Assembly: GCF_013166655.1 (NCBI RefSeq)
Contig: NZ_JABKCA010000027.1
Coordinates: 1-57,979 of the forward strand
DNA: 57,979 nucleotides
From: Lentimicrobium sp. L6
GTDB taxonomy: Bacteria > Bacteroidota > Bacteroidia > Bacteroidales > UBA12170
Direction: 5' to 3'
Shown: positions 18,727 through 27,465 of the stretch, piece by piece
How the letters are laid out: the number at the start of each line of letters is the position of its first letter
Numbering within the stretch: the stretch's first letter is position 1
Made by a program: the position numbers and the translations under genes
The notes under the pieces: model-generated
Database searches by the model: none
What the model saw: only the letters and a program-made list of their open reading frames with translations
Told to the model about the DNA's origin: nothing

Positions 18727-19104
18727 CTATTCTACAGTAACTTCTACTTCATCACTTTGCCATAAACCGTGTTTTGTACAGTAAGCATGAGCAATTAACT
18801 TCATTCCTTTTTGAGGAACAATATAGAAATCCACCTCTAAATTTGAAGGGGCAGAACCTTGCGCTCCAGCAGTAAAAGTGGCCTGAGCTAACTGAGTTTC
18901 TTTATTCCATAATTGAACATACTGGATATAATGATCAAAATCATCTGGATGTTTATACTCATCACCAACTTTAACCTTTACTTTAAATTTTTCGCCAACA
19001 ACAGCTTTGTCATCACAATAAACAAAAGCAGAATGTCTATCGATATAATCTTTTTTAGCTTCTCTTTCAATCTGAGAAATGTCTTCGTACTTGTTAATTT
19101 TCAT
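18727..19104 (-). CDS. class II superoxide-reductase-like (neelaredoxin) protein
   Basis: This 125-residue protein matches the single-domain superoxide reductase fold. The iron-site ligands of the family are visible as His24 (in DRHSA), the histidines in KHPDDFDHY, and Cys and His in AYCTKHGLW. The enzyme reduces superoxide to hydrogen peroxide in anaerobes and microaerophiles. The lysine that normally precedes the first histidine (EKH) is arginine here (DRH), which could affect catalysis. No N-terminal desulforedoxin iron site is present. It is a single gene with a good promoter (19141-19171), a 30-nt leader and its own terminator. Confidence 0.8.
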   Translation of the reverse strand: MKINKYEDISQIEREAKKDYIDRHSAFVYCDDKAVVGEKFKVKVKVGDEYKHPDDFDHYIQYVQLWNKETQLAQATFTAGAQGSAPSNLEVDFYIVPQKGMKLIAHAYCTKHGLWQSDEVEVTVE

Positions 19105-19140
19105 CAGTTTATTTTTTTATTAAATATTATATTCTGCTTA

Positions 19141-19171
19141 CAAATTTAAAGAATCCCACTTAAGAAAACAA
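19141..19171 (-). promoter_or_regulatory. promoter of the superoxide-reductase-like gene
   Basis: On the minus strand TTG (19171-19169) is followed after 20 nt by TAAATTTG (19148-19141). This is a full match to the Bacteroidota promoter and puts the transcript start about 30 nt before the ATG. Confidence 0.65.
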
Positions 19172-19284
19172 GAAATGAAATACCTAAATAAGCAACTACA
19201 AAAACTATATCCCTTAGAATGTTTAATTTAGAGTCAAAGTTAAGATTTTGATTAACAATTTTTAGGAGTTTTTAATTTTAATTT

Positions 19285-19995
19285 TTAAGTCTTAAGCATA
19301 TCTCCTGGAGCAAAAAAGATAAACCCTTCCGTTTTTTTTACAATCTTTAGAATATCTAGAACATTTGGTGTAATTCCTCCTGTAGAACCATGATCAACAG
19401 CAACACTTCCTCCTAATTTCATCATCAATGCGATGGCCAACTCATTTAACTTCTTACTCCTTCTTCCAATGTTTAAAATACTATAAAGCATGGTTTCTTT
19501 GGCTCTATTGGGAGCGTTCTCAATATCCTCCCCTATCTTGTCTAAATATTTGCTAAAGACTTCATCCTTCATAAATCCATTTTCTTTAGCTAACATGAAT
19601 ATGATGGAATAAGCATGTCGAAGCGTATATTCATCACTACTATGAATCCATTTATTAGCCAATTGCAAACTACCTTTAAATGGGGCCAGAATATTCCCAA
19701 TGAAAGCATCGCTTAAAAGGTAGAAATCAATATCTGTATTCCATTTTTCCAATAATTCACCTGTAAGCTTCTCTTCTTCTGCCAACATGGTAGCCAATAT
19801 CTGAACCTCTGGAATTTGAGTATCCCAAAGTTTAAGGGCATATTTATGATTTTTCCCTAACTCTTTTTTATAATGTTGTAAATAAGTATATTTAAGACCT
19901 ATTACTTTCTCACTTCCTCCATTCTTTATATATTCTTTCCTCAAGCTTTCAGATGCTAAACCCTTTAGTTCTTCTATAAACTCTGAAATAGTCAT
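19285..19995 (-). CDS. AlkD-like DNA alkylation repair protein
   Basis: This 236-residue all-helical protein fits the DNA alkylation repair (AlkD/AlkC-like, HEAT-repeat) family by length and by its LWDTQIPEVQILATML segment, the usual entry to the HEAT repeats. These enzymes remove N3- and N7-alkylpurines from DNA. A GSVAVDHGSTGGITP segment near residue 193 belongs to a subgroup tail. It is a single gene with a promoter at 20016-20048 and a leader of about 15 nt. The exact subfamily is uncertain. Confidence 0.75.
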   Translation of the reverse strand: MTISEFIEELKGLASESLRKEYIKNGGSEKVIGLKYTYLQHYKKELGKNHKYALKLWDTQIPEVQILATMLAEEEKLTGELLEKWNTDIDFYLLSDAFIGNILAPFKGSLQLANKWIHSSDEYTLRHAYSIIFMLAKENGFMKDEVFSKYLDKIGEDIENAPNRAKETMLYSILNIGRRSKKLNELAIALMMKLGGSVAVDHGSTGGITPNVLDILKIVKKTEGFIFFAPGDMLKT

Positions 19996-20015
19996 AATCT
20001 TGTTTTTGTTTCATG

Positions 20016-20048
20016 CAAAGGTATATGTTTTTCAGTGCTCAGAGGCAA
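20016..20048 (-). promoter_or_regulatory. promoter of the AlkD-like gene
   Basis: On the minus strand TTG (20048-20046) and TACCTTTG (20023-20016) are separated by 22 nt, within the range for this phylum. The ATG lies 20 nt downstream of the box. The rest of the gap to 20306 holds only the upstream box of the next gene. Confidence 0.55.
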
Positions 20049-20200
20049 CTATTTTAGTTAAATGCTGGTCTAGAAAGTAAATCTCCCATTTCACAATTAT
20101 TTTGAATGAATCAATATGAGCATTATTTTCCTATTGCACAACAGCAAAGAAAATAGTATTCAGCATATTACTTAAAAATAAAATCCCTTTATTTAGGGCA

Positions 20201-20220
20201 TATTTTTTTGTATTATTGCC
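20201..20220 (+). promoter_or_regulatory. upstream box shared with the downstream paralogue
   Basis: TATTTTTTTGTATTATTGC lies 106 bp before the start of the first paralogue. A near copy lies 96 bp before the second (22729-22746). Conservation of this box in otherwise diverged upstream DNA suggests a promoter or regulator site carried along in the duplication. Confidence 0.45.
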
Positions 20221-20306
20221 ACCTAAAAATAGTTATTTAGAGCTAGTCTCCTAAGCTGTTTTAGAATGAATAACAAATAGATAAAATTAATTTAATTAAA
20301 CATACT

Positions 20307-22640
20307 ATGAATCGTAATTTATTATTTCTGTTACTATTTGCGGTAAGTCCTTTTTTTGTTCTTGCACAAGTAGATGAGACTAAACCCTTTGAGGTTGCCA
20401 AAAATGTTGGCTATGCTAAATCAGAGCCATTATCTGAATTAGCAGCTAGATTAAGCCCTGATAAAATTGATGCTATTCCTGTTGAAAAGGAAAATAAGAA
20501 TAAGCTTGATGTTGTTAAATGGCCTGATACAGATTTCTCTAGAGAAACTGAGAATGTACAATCAAAAATGGGACAAAGAATAAGCCGCGGTCCTGGTGTT
20601 GGATTTAATGGTCAAGGCCCAACTGGCTCTTACCCCCCTGATACCGATGGCGATGTGAGTGATGAACATTTCATTCAGGTAGTAAATTCAAAATATAACG
20701 TGTACACTAAAGATGGTACTAAGGTTTTAGGCCCATTAAATTTAAGTACACTTTGGCAGAGTCTACCTGGCCCTTGGCAAGGTGCCAACCACGGTGACCC
20801 TATTGTATTATGGGATGAGGATGCTGGAAGATGGATGATTACTCAATTTTATGTTCCTAATTCAGGAAATAATTATGAATTATTCGCTATTTCAGAAACT
20901 AGTGATCCTCTTGGAGCTTATCATTTATATGCTTTCTCTTTTGGAACTACCATGAATGACTATCCAAAACTTGGAGTTTGGAGAGATGGTTATTATGCTA
21001 CTTATAATATGTTCCAGAATGGAAGTCACACGGGTTCTAGAATCACTGTTGTTGATAGAGACAAAATGCTAGTAGGAGATCCTGATGCTGAAATGATTTC
21101 ATTTCATAAAAATGGATTCTATTCAACTATGCCAGCCGATATCGATGGCGAAGCTCTACCTTTAGAAACTGACGACTGTCCAGTTATGTTTATTACTAAT
21201 GCAAAAACAATCCAATTATATGGTTTTCATACTGATTGGGAAAATACCTCTAACTCTTATCTTAACCTCATGGTTACTTTAGTACCTACATATTTTAGTG
21301 AGTACAATCAAAATATTCCTCAGCCTAATGGTCAAGGACTTAATTCTCTTGCCGGAATGATTATGAATCGTTTAGCATATAGAAAATTTGATACTTATGC
21401 TTCCATGGTAACCAACCATACTGTTCATGCCAACGGAAAATGTGGTGTAAGATGGTATGAATTTAGAAAAGACGACGACGGTGGAAACTGGACTTTATAC
21501 CAAGAAGGTACTTACGCTCCAGATAGTGATGTTTATCGTTGGATGGGCTCTGCAGCAATTAATGGTAGAGGAGATATCTCCATTGCTTATTCTGTTGCTA
21601 ATAATACTGATGTTCACCCTTCTATTAGATATACCGGTCGTTTAGCTGCTGATCCACTAGGAGAAATGACTATACAAGAAGTTGAACTTAAAACTGGAAC
21701 CACTTCTCAAAGTAATTTCGAAAGATGGGGAGATTATTCTTGTCTTAACGTTGACCCTGCTGATGATACTACATTCTGGTTTACTACAGAGTATAATGGT
21801 TGGAGAACATGGATTTCTTCTTATGATTTAGGTGGAATATCTGGGCCAAGTGTTAATGCTGGCGAAGACGCTTATATCTGCACAAATGACCAATTTATGA
21901 CAAGTGCGTCTGGTTCTGGTATTTTAACTATGGAATGGACTACTGATGGTGATGGTTTCTTCTCTCCTGCAAATGGTTTTGAAGTTACTTATATTAGAGG
22001 AAACCAAGATGTAGCAAACGGAGGATGTACATTAACTCTTACTGCTACTGGTTTTGATGGTGTTACAACTTCAAGTGATGACATGGTATTAAGCATTGTT
22101 CCTACTGCAAATGCTGGTTCTGATGCTACAATTTGGGATACTGAATCTTTCACATGTGAAGGTTCTGGAACGACAATAGGAACCATCGAATGGACAACAA
22201 GTGGTGATGGAACCTTCAGCGATGCTGGTATCATGACTCCTATCTATACTCCTGGTGAAACAGATCTAGCTAATGGCTATGCTACCTTAACTCTTACAAC
22301 AGCAGTTACTGAACCTTGCGTTGCTGAGAAAGATGACAGTATGCTATTAACTATCCAAACCGTAGGTATTAATGATTTAGAAGCTTCAAACAAACTCTCT
22401 ATCTACCCTAACCCGACTAATGATATCTTTACTTTAAACGTTGATGGTTTAACTAGTGGTGAAGAATTCACCTATATGGTTTTCACCAGCTATGGTAAAG
22501 AAGTATATCGTCAGATTGCTACAGCTAAAGCTGATACTTATGAAAGAGTTATTGATATGTCTGACTTTGTTGCAGGTATTTACTTTGTAAGTGTTCAAAC
22601 TGAAAACGGAAACACTACAATGAAAGTGGTTAAGAAATAA
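20307..22640 (+). CDS. T9SS-secreted protein, tandem paralogue 1
   Basis: This 777-residue protein has a signal peptide (1-20, FFVLAQ), a linker with LSELAARLSPDK, and a large domain (about 90-515) opening with FNGQGPTGSYPPDTDGDV and rich in aromatic and DPxG motifs, like a beta-propeller or sialidase-type fold. Two Ig-like repeats follow (about 520-605 and 605-690), each with a WTT-DGDG-F core. A T9SS type A tail (IYPNPTNDIF, GIYFVSVQT) ends the protein. It is exported across the outer membrane. No catalytic residues could be assigned. The next gene encodes a close paralogue and has the same terminator stem. I cannot name the family. Confidence 0.82.
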   Translation: MNRNLLFLLLFAVSPFFVLAQVDETKPFEVAKNVGYAKSEPLSELAARLSPDKIDAIPVEKENKNKLDVVKWPDTDFSRETENVQSKMGQRISRGPGVGFNGQGPTGSYPPDTDGDVSDEHFIQVVNSKYNVYTKDGTKVLGPLNLSTLWQSLPGPWQGANHGDPIVLWDEDAGRWMITQFYVPNSGNNYELFAISETSDPLGAYHLYAFSFGTTMNDYPKLGVWRDGYYATYNMFQNGSHTGSRITVVDRDKMLVGDPDAEMISFHKNGFYSTMPADIDGEALPLETDDCPVMFITNAKTIQLYGFHTDWENTSNSYLNLMVTLVPTYFSEYNQNIPQPNGQGLNSLAGMIMNRLAYRKFDTYASMVTNHTVHANGKCGVRWYEFRKDDDGGNWTLYQEGTYAPDSDVYRWMGSAAINGRGDISIAYSVANNTDVHPSIRYTGRLAADPLGEMTIQEVELKTGTTSQSNFERWGDYSCLNVDPADDTTFWFTTEYNGWRTWISSYDLGGISGPSVNAGEDAYICTNDQFMTSASGSGILTMEWTTDGDGFFSPANGFEVTYIRGNQDVANGGCTLTLTATGFDGVTTSSDDMVLSIVPTANAGSDATIWDTESFTCEGSGTTIGTIEWTTSGDGTFSDAGIMTPIYTPGETDLANGYATLTLTTAVTEPCVAEKDDSMLLTIQTVGINDLEASNKLSIYPNPTNDIFTLNVDGLTSGEEFTYMVFTSYGKEVYRQIATAKADTYERVIDMSDFVAGIYFVSVQTENGNTTMKVVKK

Positions 22641-22660
22641 TCTTTCATTTTAGATATACT

Positions 22661-22693
22661 AAAAGCCCGCTAAATTTAATTTAGCGGGCTTTT
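22661..22693 (+). terminator. terminator of T9SS paralogue 1
   Basis: A perfect 14-bp stem (AAAAGCCCGCTAAA and its complement) with a 5-nt loop ends in a T-run. The same stem recurs after the second paralogue at 25233-25265. Confidence 0.9.
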
Positions 22694-22728
22694 TATTTAA
22701 TAAATTCCCAATTATCAACTTTATAGGC

Positions 22729-22746
22729 TATTTTTTGTATCATTGC
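22729..22746 (+). promoter_or_regulatory. upstream box of T9SS paralogue 2
   Basis: TATTTTTTGTATCATTGC matches the box at 20201-20220 except for one missing T and one C. It lies 96 bp before the ATG. Neither copy is an exact TAnnTTTG, so the role as promoter is not certain. Confidence 0.4.
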
Positions 22747-22824
22747 TAAAATTTCAGGAGAAATAATGAATAGTTTAAACTTTTCATTATCATAAATACA
22801 TCGCCATTTTTAAAAAACACTTCT

Positions 22825-25215
22825 ATGAAACAGACCTACATACTTATCGTTTTTGCTTTACTATTTGCTAGTGCTAATGCTCAAATAAATCATGTAAAAA
22901 CAAAAACTTCTAAAGCTATAGCTTTTGTTAAAACCAAGCCCTTATCAGAATTAACAGCCCTATTAAGCCCCGACAAAGCAGAATCTATCAAACCTGAAAA
23001 AGAAGTCAAAAATTTCCTAAATATTCAAAAATGGGAAAACACAGATAAATCTGCAAGACCAGGCCAAGTGCAAACTAAAAATGGAACAGAAGTAAGCAGA
23101 GGTCCAATAACTGGCTTCAATGGCCAAGGTGGCACTGGATTTGTTCCACCAGACACTGATGGTGATGTGAGTAATGAACATTTTGTACAGATGGTGAACT
23201 CAAAATATAATGTATACCTTAAAGATGGAACCAAATTACTAGGCCCACTCGATTTGGGAACCCTTTGGGGACAATTACCTGGCGGCCCTTGGGGTAATTC
23301 TGGCGACCCAATAGTTCTTTATGATGAGGAAGCTGACAGGTGGATACTCACTCAATTTGCTCCTAAAAACAATTACTCTGAAAACTATGAACTATTTGCT
23401 GTTTCGGAAACAAGCGACCCTACTGGAGCTTATTATTTATATGCCTTTGAATTCGGAACCATATTTAATGACTACCCAAAAATGGGTGTTTGGTATGATG
23501 GTTATTATGCCACTTATAATATGTTCCAAAGAGAGGATGATAGCTTCTATTTTGTTGGAGCAGCGCTTACCGTAGTTGAAAGGGAGAAAATGCTTATTGG
23601 TGATCCCGATGCACAAATGATCACCACACCTGGATATAGCAATGGATATATTCCAGGTTATTATTCAACCATGCCAGCAGATATTGATGGAGAGAACTAT
23701 CCTGAAGAAGGCTCCCCCTGCCCTATCATGTATATTAATGATGAACAGGAAATTGAAATCTGGAACTTACTTGCCGATTGGGATAACCCTTCAAATTCTA
23801 CCTTAATAAAACAAACACCCAATATTATAGTATCTAGTTTTACTGAAACACCAAGTGCAAACGATGATGGTGGTTTCATTAGCCAACCAAATACCGAGCA
23901 AAAACTTGACGGTCTAGGAAGGATGATCATGAATAGACTGGCTTACCGAAAGTTTACTGATTACGAAACCATGGTTGTGAATCATTCTGTACTAGCACAA
24001 CCAGAAGGAGGAGGTCCTTTTGACAGAAGTGGTATTAGGTGGTATGAGTTCAGAAAGACTAACGAGAATTGGGAATTATACCAAGAAGGTACTTATGCAC
24101 CTGATGATGGAATTAATCGCTGGATGGGCTCCATTGCCATGAATGCAAACGGAGATATAGCTATAGGATATTCTGTGGTGAATGGAGAAGATATTTATCC
24201 TTCCATTAGATATTCAGGAAGAAGAACTAACGATCCTTTAGGTGAAATGACCATTGAAGAAATTGAAGTAAAATCAGGCACTTATGGACAAAACCACTAC
24301 AGATGGGGCGATTATTCTTGTATGAATGTAGATCCTGCAAACGATACTTCATTTTGGTATACCACAGAATATAATGGCTGGAGCACGTGGATTGCTGAAT
24401 TTGACTTTAGCCCGATTATTAGCGCTACAGTTGAAGCTGGTGAAGATGGATACATATGTACTAATAATCAGTTTCAAACCAATGCTAGTGGAACTAGTGT
24501 ATTATCGGTACTGTGGACTACCGATGGAGATGGTGTATTCTCGCCACATAATCAGTTTAATACTACTTATATTAGAGGAAATGAAGATATTGCCACAGGA
24601 GGTGCAACACTAACTCTAACTGCCACCGGCTTCGATGGTATTGAAGTTTCCGACCATTTATATTTAAATATAGTACCTTATATTAATGCGGGAGAGGATG
24701 CTAATATTATTGATTCCGAAGCCTTTCAATTAGAAGCTGTTGGAACAGAGACAGGTAGCGTTCAGTGGACAACGAGTGGTGATGGGAGTTTTAGTAATTC
24801 CAACATCATGACACCTATCTACAATCCTGGTTCTCAAGACATCTCAAGTGGACAAGTAACATTAAGTGTTGAAGTTGCCATCACTGAACCTTGTATTGAC
24901 AATAAAAGTGATGAAATGACTTTGAATATTACCACTGTTGGAGTTGAAGAAAGGAGTAATACTAGCAACTTAAGTATCTACCCTAATCCAACCAATGATA
25001 TTTTCACATTAAATATTGATGGTTTATCTTATGGTGAAGAATTTACTTATATGCTTTATACCAGTTATGGGAAAGAGATCTTTCGTGAAATCGCCAAGGC
25101 TAAAACTAGTTCCTATTCTAAGTCGATAGATATGAAGAACTTCATCTCAGGTATTTACTTTGTAAATGTTCAAACAGAAAAAGGAAATTCTACTATGAAA
25201 GTTGTGAAGAAATAA
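22825..25215 (+). CDS. T9SS-secreted protein, tandem paralogue 2
   Basis: This 796-residue protein has the same plan as its upstream neighbour: signal peptide (1-19), LSELTALLSPDKAE linker, a large PPDTDGDV domain, two Ig-like WTTDGDG repeats and a T9SS type A tail (IYPNPTNDIF). Most of the length aligns by eye with clear identity, with small insertions near residues 265-275 and 340-360. It is a gene duplication that also carried the upstream box and the terminator stem. It is exported to the surface or outside; the ligand is unknown. Confidence 0.82.
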   Translation: MKQTYILIVFALLFASANAQINHVKTKTSKAIAFVKTKPLSELTALLSPDKAESIKPEKEVKNFLNIQKWENTDKSARPGQVQTKNGTEVSRGPITGFNGQGGTGFVPPDTDGDVSNEHFVQMVNSKYNVYLKDGTKLLGPLDLGTLWGQLPGGPWGNSGDPIVLYDEEADRWILTQFAPKNNYSENYELFAVSETSDPTGAYYLYAFEFGTIFNDYPKMGVWYDGYYATYNMFQREDDSFYFVGAALTVVEREKMLIGDPDAQMITTPGYSNGYIPGYYSTMPADIDGENYPEEGSPCPIMYINDEQEIEIWNLLADWDNPSNSTLIKQTPNIIVSSFTETPSANDDGGFISQPNTEQKLDGLGRMIMNRLAYRKFTDYETMVVNHSVLAQPEGGGPFDRSGIRWYEFRKTNENWELYQEGTYAPDDGINRWMGSIAMNANGDIAIGYSVVNGEDIYPSIRYSGRRTNDPLGEMTIEEIEVKSGTYGQNHYRWGDYSCMNVDPANDTSFWYTTEYNGWSTWIAEFDFSPIISATVEAGEDGYICTNNQFQTNASGTSVLSVLWTTDGDGVFSPHNQFNTTYIRGNEDIATGGATLTLTATGFDGIEVSDHLYLNIVPYINAGEDANIIDSEAFQLEAVGTETGSVQWTTSGDGSFSNSNIMTPIYNPGSQDISSGQVTLSVEVAITEPCIDNKSDEMTLNITTVGVEERSNTSNLSIYPNPTNDIFTLNIDGLSYGEEFTYMLYTSYGKEIFREIAKAKTSSYSKSIDMKNFISGIYFVNVQTEKGNSTMKVVKK

Positions 25216-25232
25216 GTGCTATGCAAATATAT

Positions 25233-25265
25233 AAAAGCCCGCTAAAATAAATTTAGCGGGCTTTT
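25233..25265. terminator. terminator of T9SS paralogue 2, also serving the convergent gene
   Basis: The 14-bp stem is identical to that at 22661-22693, with another 5-nt loop. A-rich and T-rich flanks allow it to work in both directions, for the paralogue and for the convergent threonine aldolase gene. Confidence 0.88.
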
Positions 25266-25291
25266 TCATTTATTTAAAAATAAGTATTCAA

Positions 25292-26299
25292 TTACAAATT
25301 AGACACCATTTTATCGATATCTTCTTCTGTAGTATCCCAGCTACACATGATTCTATATTCCGAAGCTCTTAGGTCCCAAGGATAGAAAAAACCCGACTTT
25401 AGTAATTTTTTAGCAGTGTCATCTGGCATCACAGCCCAGACACCATTGGACTGAACTTCTTGAGTGATTCTTATTTGTGGAAAAGCATCTAATTTTTGAG
25501 CAAGAATCTGAGCCATAGCATTGGAATGCTCAGCATTGGTTTTCCACAGATCATTCTCAAGTAATGCCAAAAACTGAGCCGCTACATAACGCATTTTACT
25601 GGCCAAGTGCATGCCTTGCTTTCGGTAAAGCTCCACATGTTCTCCCAATTGAGGATTCAAGAAAACAACTGCCTCTCCAAACATTAAACCATTCTTTGTT
25701 CCTCCAAAAGAAAGCACATCTACACCAGCATCTGTAATCATTTCTTTAAAACTCAATCCAAGACTTGCTGCAGCATTAGAAATTCTAGCACCATCCACAT
25801 GTAGATATAAATCATTATCATGTGCCAACTGTGCTAAAGCTTTAATTTCTTCCACAGAATAAACTGTTCCCATCTCTGTAGATTGTGTAATGCTGATAAC
25901 TGCAGGAATGCTTTGATGTGGAATTCTATCGGCTTTCACGTAATCTTTAATCTGCTCTGGATGTAGTTTTCCATCAGCAGAAGGAATAGCAATTAATTTA
26001 ACACCCGCATGTTTTTCTATGGCTCCACACTCGTCAACATGAATATGAGCATGTTCACTGCAAATCACACTATTAAAGGAATGGCATATACTATCTAGGG
26101 CTATAATATTAGCAGCAGTACCATTATAAACGAAATATGTTCTAGTATCAGCCCCAAAAATCTCTTTAAATCTCAAGTCTGCCTTTTTGGTGAAATCATC
26201 ATCACCATAAGCTGTCTGATGGCCAGTATTGGCTTTGATTAAGGCTTCCATTATTTGAGGATGAACTCCAGCCCAATTATCGCTTGCAAATGCTTTCAT
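25292..26299 (-). CDS. ltaE: low-specificity L-threonine aldolase
   Basis: This PLP enzyme of about 335 residues splits L-threonine or allo-threonine to glycine and acetaldehyde. The family motifs are present: an N-terminal FASDNWAGVHP, HVDGARI before the cofactor region, and SFGGTKNG containing the lysine that binds PLP. The ATG at 26299 is used. An upstream in-frame TTG at 26320 is part of the TAATTTTG promoter box and so cannot be the start. It shares a bidirectional terminator with the convergent T9SS gene. Confidence 0.88.
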   Translation of the reverse strand: MKAFASDNWAGVHPQIMEALIKANTGHQTAYGDDDFTKKADLRFKEIFGADTRTYFVYNGTAANIIALDSICHSFNSVICSEHAHIHVDECGAIEKHAGVKLIAIPSADGKLHPEQIKDYVKADRIPHQSIPAVISITQSTEMGTVYSVEEIKALAQLAHDNDLYLHVDGARISNAAASLGLSFKEMITDAGVDVLSFGGTKNGLMFGEAVVFLNPQLGEHVELYRKQGMHLASKMRYVAAQFLALLENDLWKTNAEHSNAMAQILAQKLDAFPQIRITQEVQSNGVWAVMPDDTAKKLLKSGFFYPWDLRASEYRIMCSWDTTEEDIDKMVSNL

Positions 26300-26317
26300 A
26301 ATATCATATTTTTTTGG

Positions 26318-26325
26318 CAAAATTA
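26318..26325 (-). promoter_or_regulatory. TAnnTTTG box of the threonine aldolase gene
   Basis: On the minus strand the box reads TAATTTTG and ends 18 nt before the ATG at 26299. No TTG was found at the -33 distance. Confidence 0.45.
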
Positions 26326-26358
26326 AGAAATTACAGTGGATATAAAACAGATAATCAA

Positions 26359-27294
26359 CTAATCTAAATATAAATACGGTTCCAACTTTAGGTATAAAGA
26401 ATCAGGAAAACAATTAGAATCTTTCAATTGATATAGAGCCGAGAACTTACCCAGTTGTTTTCTCATATTCACAATATACTTTGTAGTTTCATAATCAATA
26501 TATGGGTGCCTAAGAATGCTTTTAAATTCGGCCGTATTTAATGGAATTTGTTTAATGATAATCGTATCTAATTTTAACCCCAAAATCATCTTAGCATACT
26601 TCTCATCATCCATTTTATAAAGCTCTTTTAACTGCTCCATCCTAAGGTAACCACCTAAACGATTTCGATATTCCACTATGGCACCTGCATAGAATGGGCC
26701 AATTCCTGTTACCTCGATCAATTGAATGGAATCAGCAGTATTTATATCCACTAGAGGAGCTTTCATGAGGGGTTTGGCGATCACCAACTTGTCCAACTTC
26801 TTTATCTCTAATTCCTTTTCCTTTTTGGGTTCTGGAAGTTCAATTCTGATATAAGGTTCTAATTGTTTAAAAACAGATTCCTCCATTCCATATATTTTTG
26901 ATAAATCATTTTTACTTTTAAAAAAACCTCCTTTATCTCTATACTTCATCACATTTCTCACTACATATTCTGATAAACCCATTTTAAGCAATTGCGCTGA
27001 GCTTACTTGATTGGGATCAAAAAAGGACAAATTAACAAGTGCTATTTTTTCTGGAGGATTCTTAAAATTTGAACTTTTGGGATTATATTTTGATTTTTCT
27101 TTTTCAGCCTCAAATTTTACAGTATTCAGTTGATTGAGAAAAGGAGTATTATGAGATAAATGAGCTGGAGCTTTTGTTAAATATTTCGGGCCAAAGTGAT
27201 TAATACTCAGGCTGACAAGAAATATAATACTCAAAACGAGCACACCTCTTTCTTGTCGTTTATTGAAATTAAAATAGTCCTTGATAAATTTCAT
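26359..27294 (-). CDS. helix-hairpin-helix (ComEA-like) membrane-anchored protein
   Basis: This 311-residue protein has one N-terminal membrane segment (about residues 18-36) followed by three HhH-type modules. The second reads DINTADSIQLIEVTGIGPF, the classic ComEA form, and the others are near residues 92-150 and 250-310. HhH modules bind the DNA backbone without sequence preference; in ComEA this serves DNA uptake. Bacteroidota carry related multi-HhH proteins whose role is not settled. A TAACTTTG box ends only 6 nt before the ATG, so its transcript may have almost no leader. Confidence 0.78.
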   Translation of the reverse strand: MKFIKDYFNFNKRQERGVLVLSIIFLVSLSINHFGPKYLTKAPAHLSHNTPFLNQLNTVKFEAEKEKSKYNPKSSNFKNPPEKIALVNLSFFDPNQVSSAQLLKMGLSEYVVRNVMKYRDKGGFFKSKNDLSKIYGMEESVFKQLEPYIRIELPEPKKEKELEIKKLDKLVIAKPLMKAPLVDINTADSIQLIEVTGIGPFYAGAIVEYRNRLGGYLRMEQLKELYKMDDEKYAKMILGLKLDTIIIKQIPLNTAEFKSILRHPYIDYETTKYIVNMRKQLGKFSALYQLKDSNCFPDSLYLKLEPYLYLD

Positions 27295-27300
27295 CTACAC

Positions 27301-27308
27301 CAAAGTTA
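27301..27308 (-). promoter_or_regulatory. TAnnTTTG box just before the HhH gene
   Basis: On the minus strand TAACTTTG is followed after 6 nt by the ATG at 27294. No TTG lies at the normal spacing, so the match is partial. Confidence 0.35.
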
Positions 27309-27413
27309 AGAACTTATGGAGCAAACTACTGAGTAAATGAGCAAGCTTTGCCAGTGATTTAACCAACGTGGTGTTTTAAAGAAAAAACGTTTAAAATATT
27401 TACAATGGGGCAT

Positions 27414-27443
27414 AAAAAAAGCCCGGATTCACATCCGAGCTTT
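27414..27443 (-). terminator. terminator of rpsA
   Basis: On the minus strand AAAGC-x-CGGAT... forms a stem with ATCCG-x-GCTTT over a 4-nt loop with one internal mismatch, and ends in a T-run. It lies 23 bp past the rpsA stop. Confidence 0.85.
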
Positions 27444-27465
27444 AATATGTAAATCAATGGTTGGA

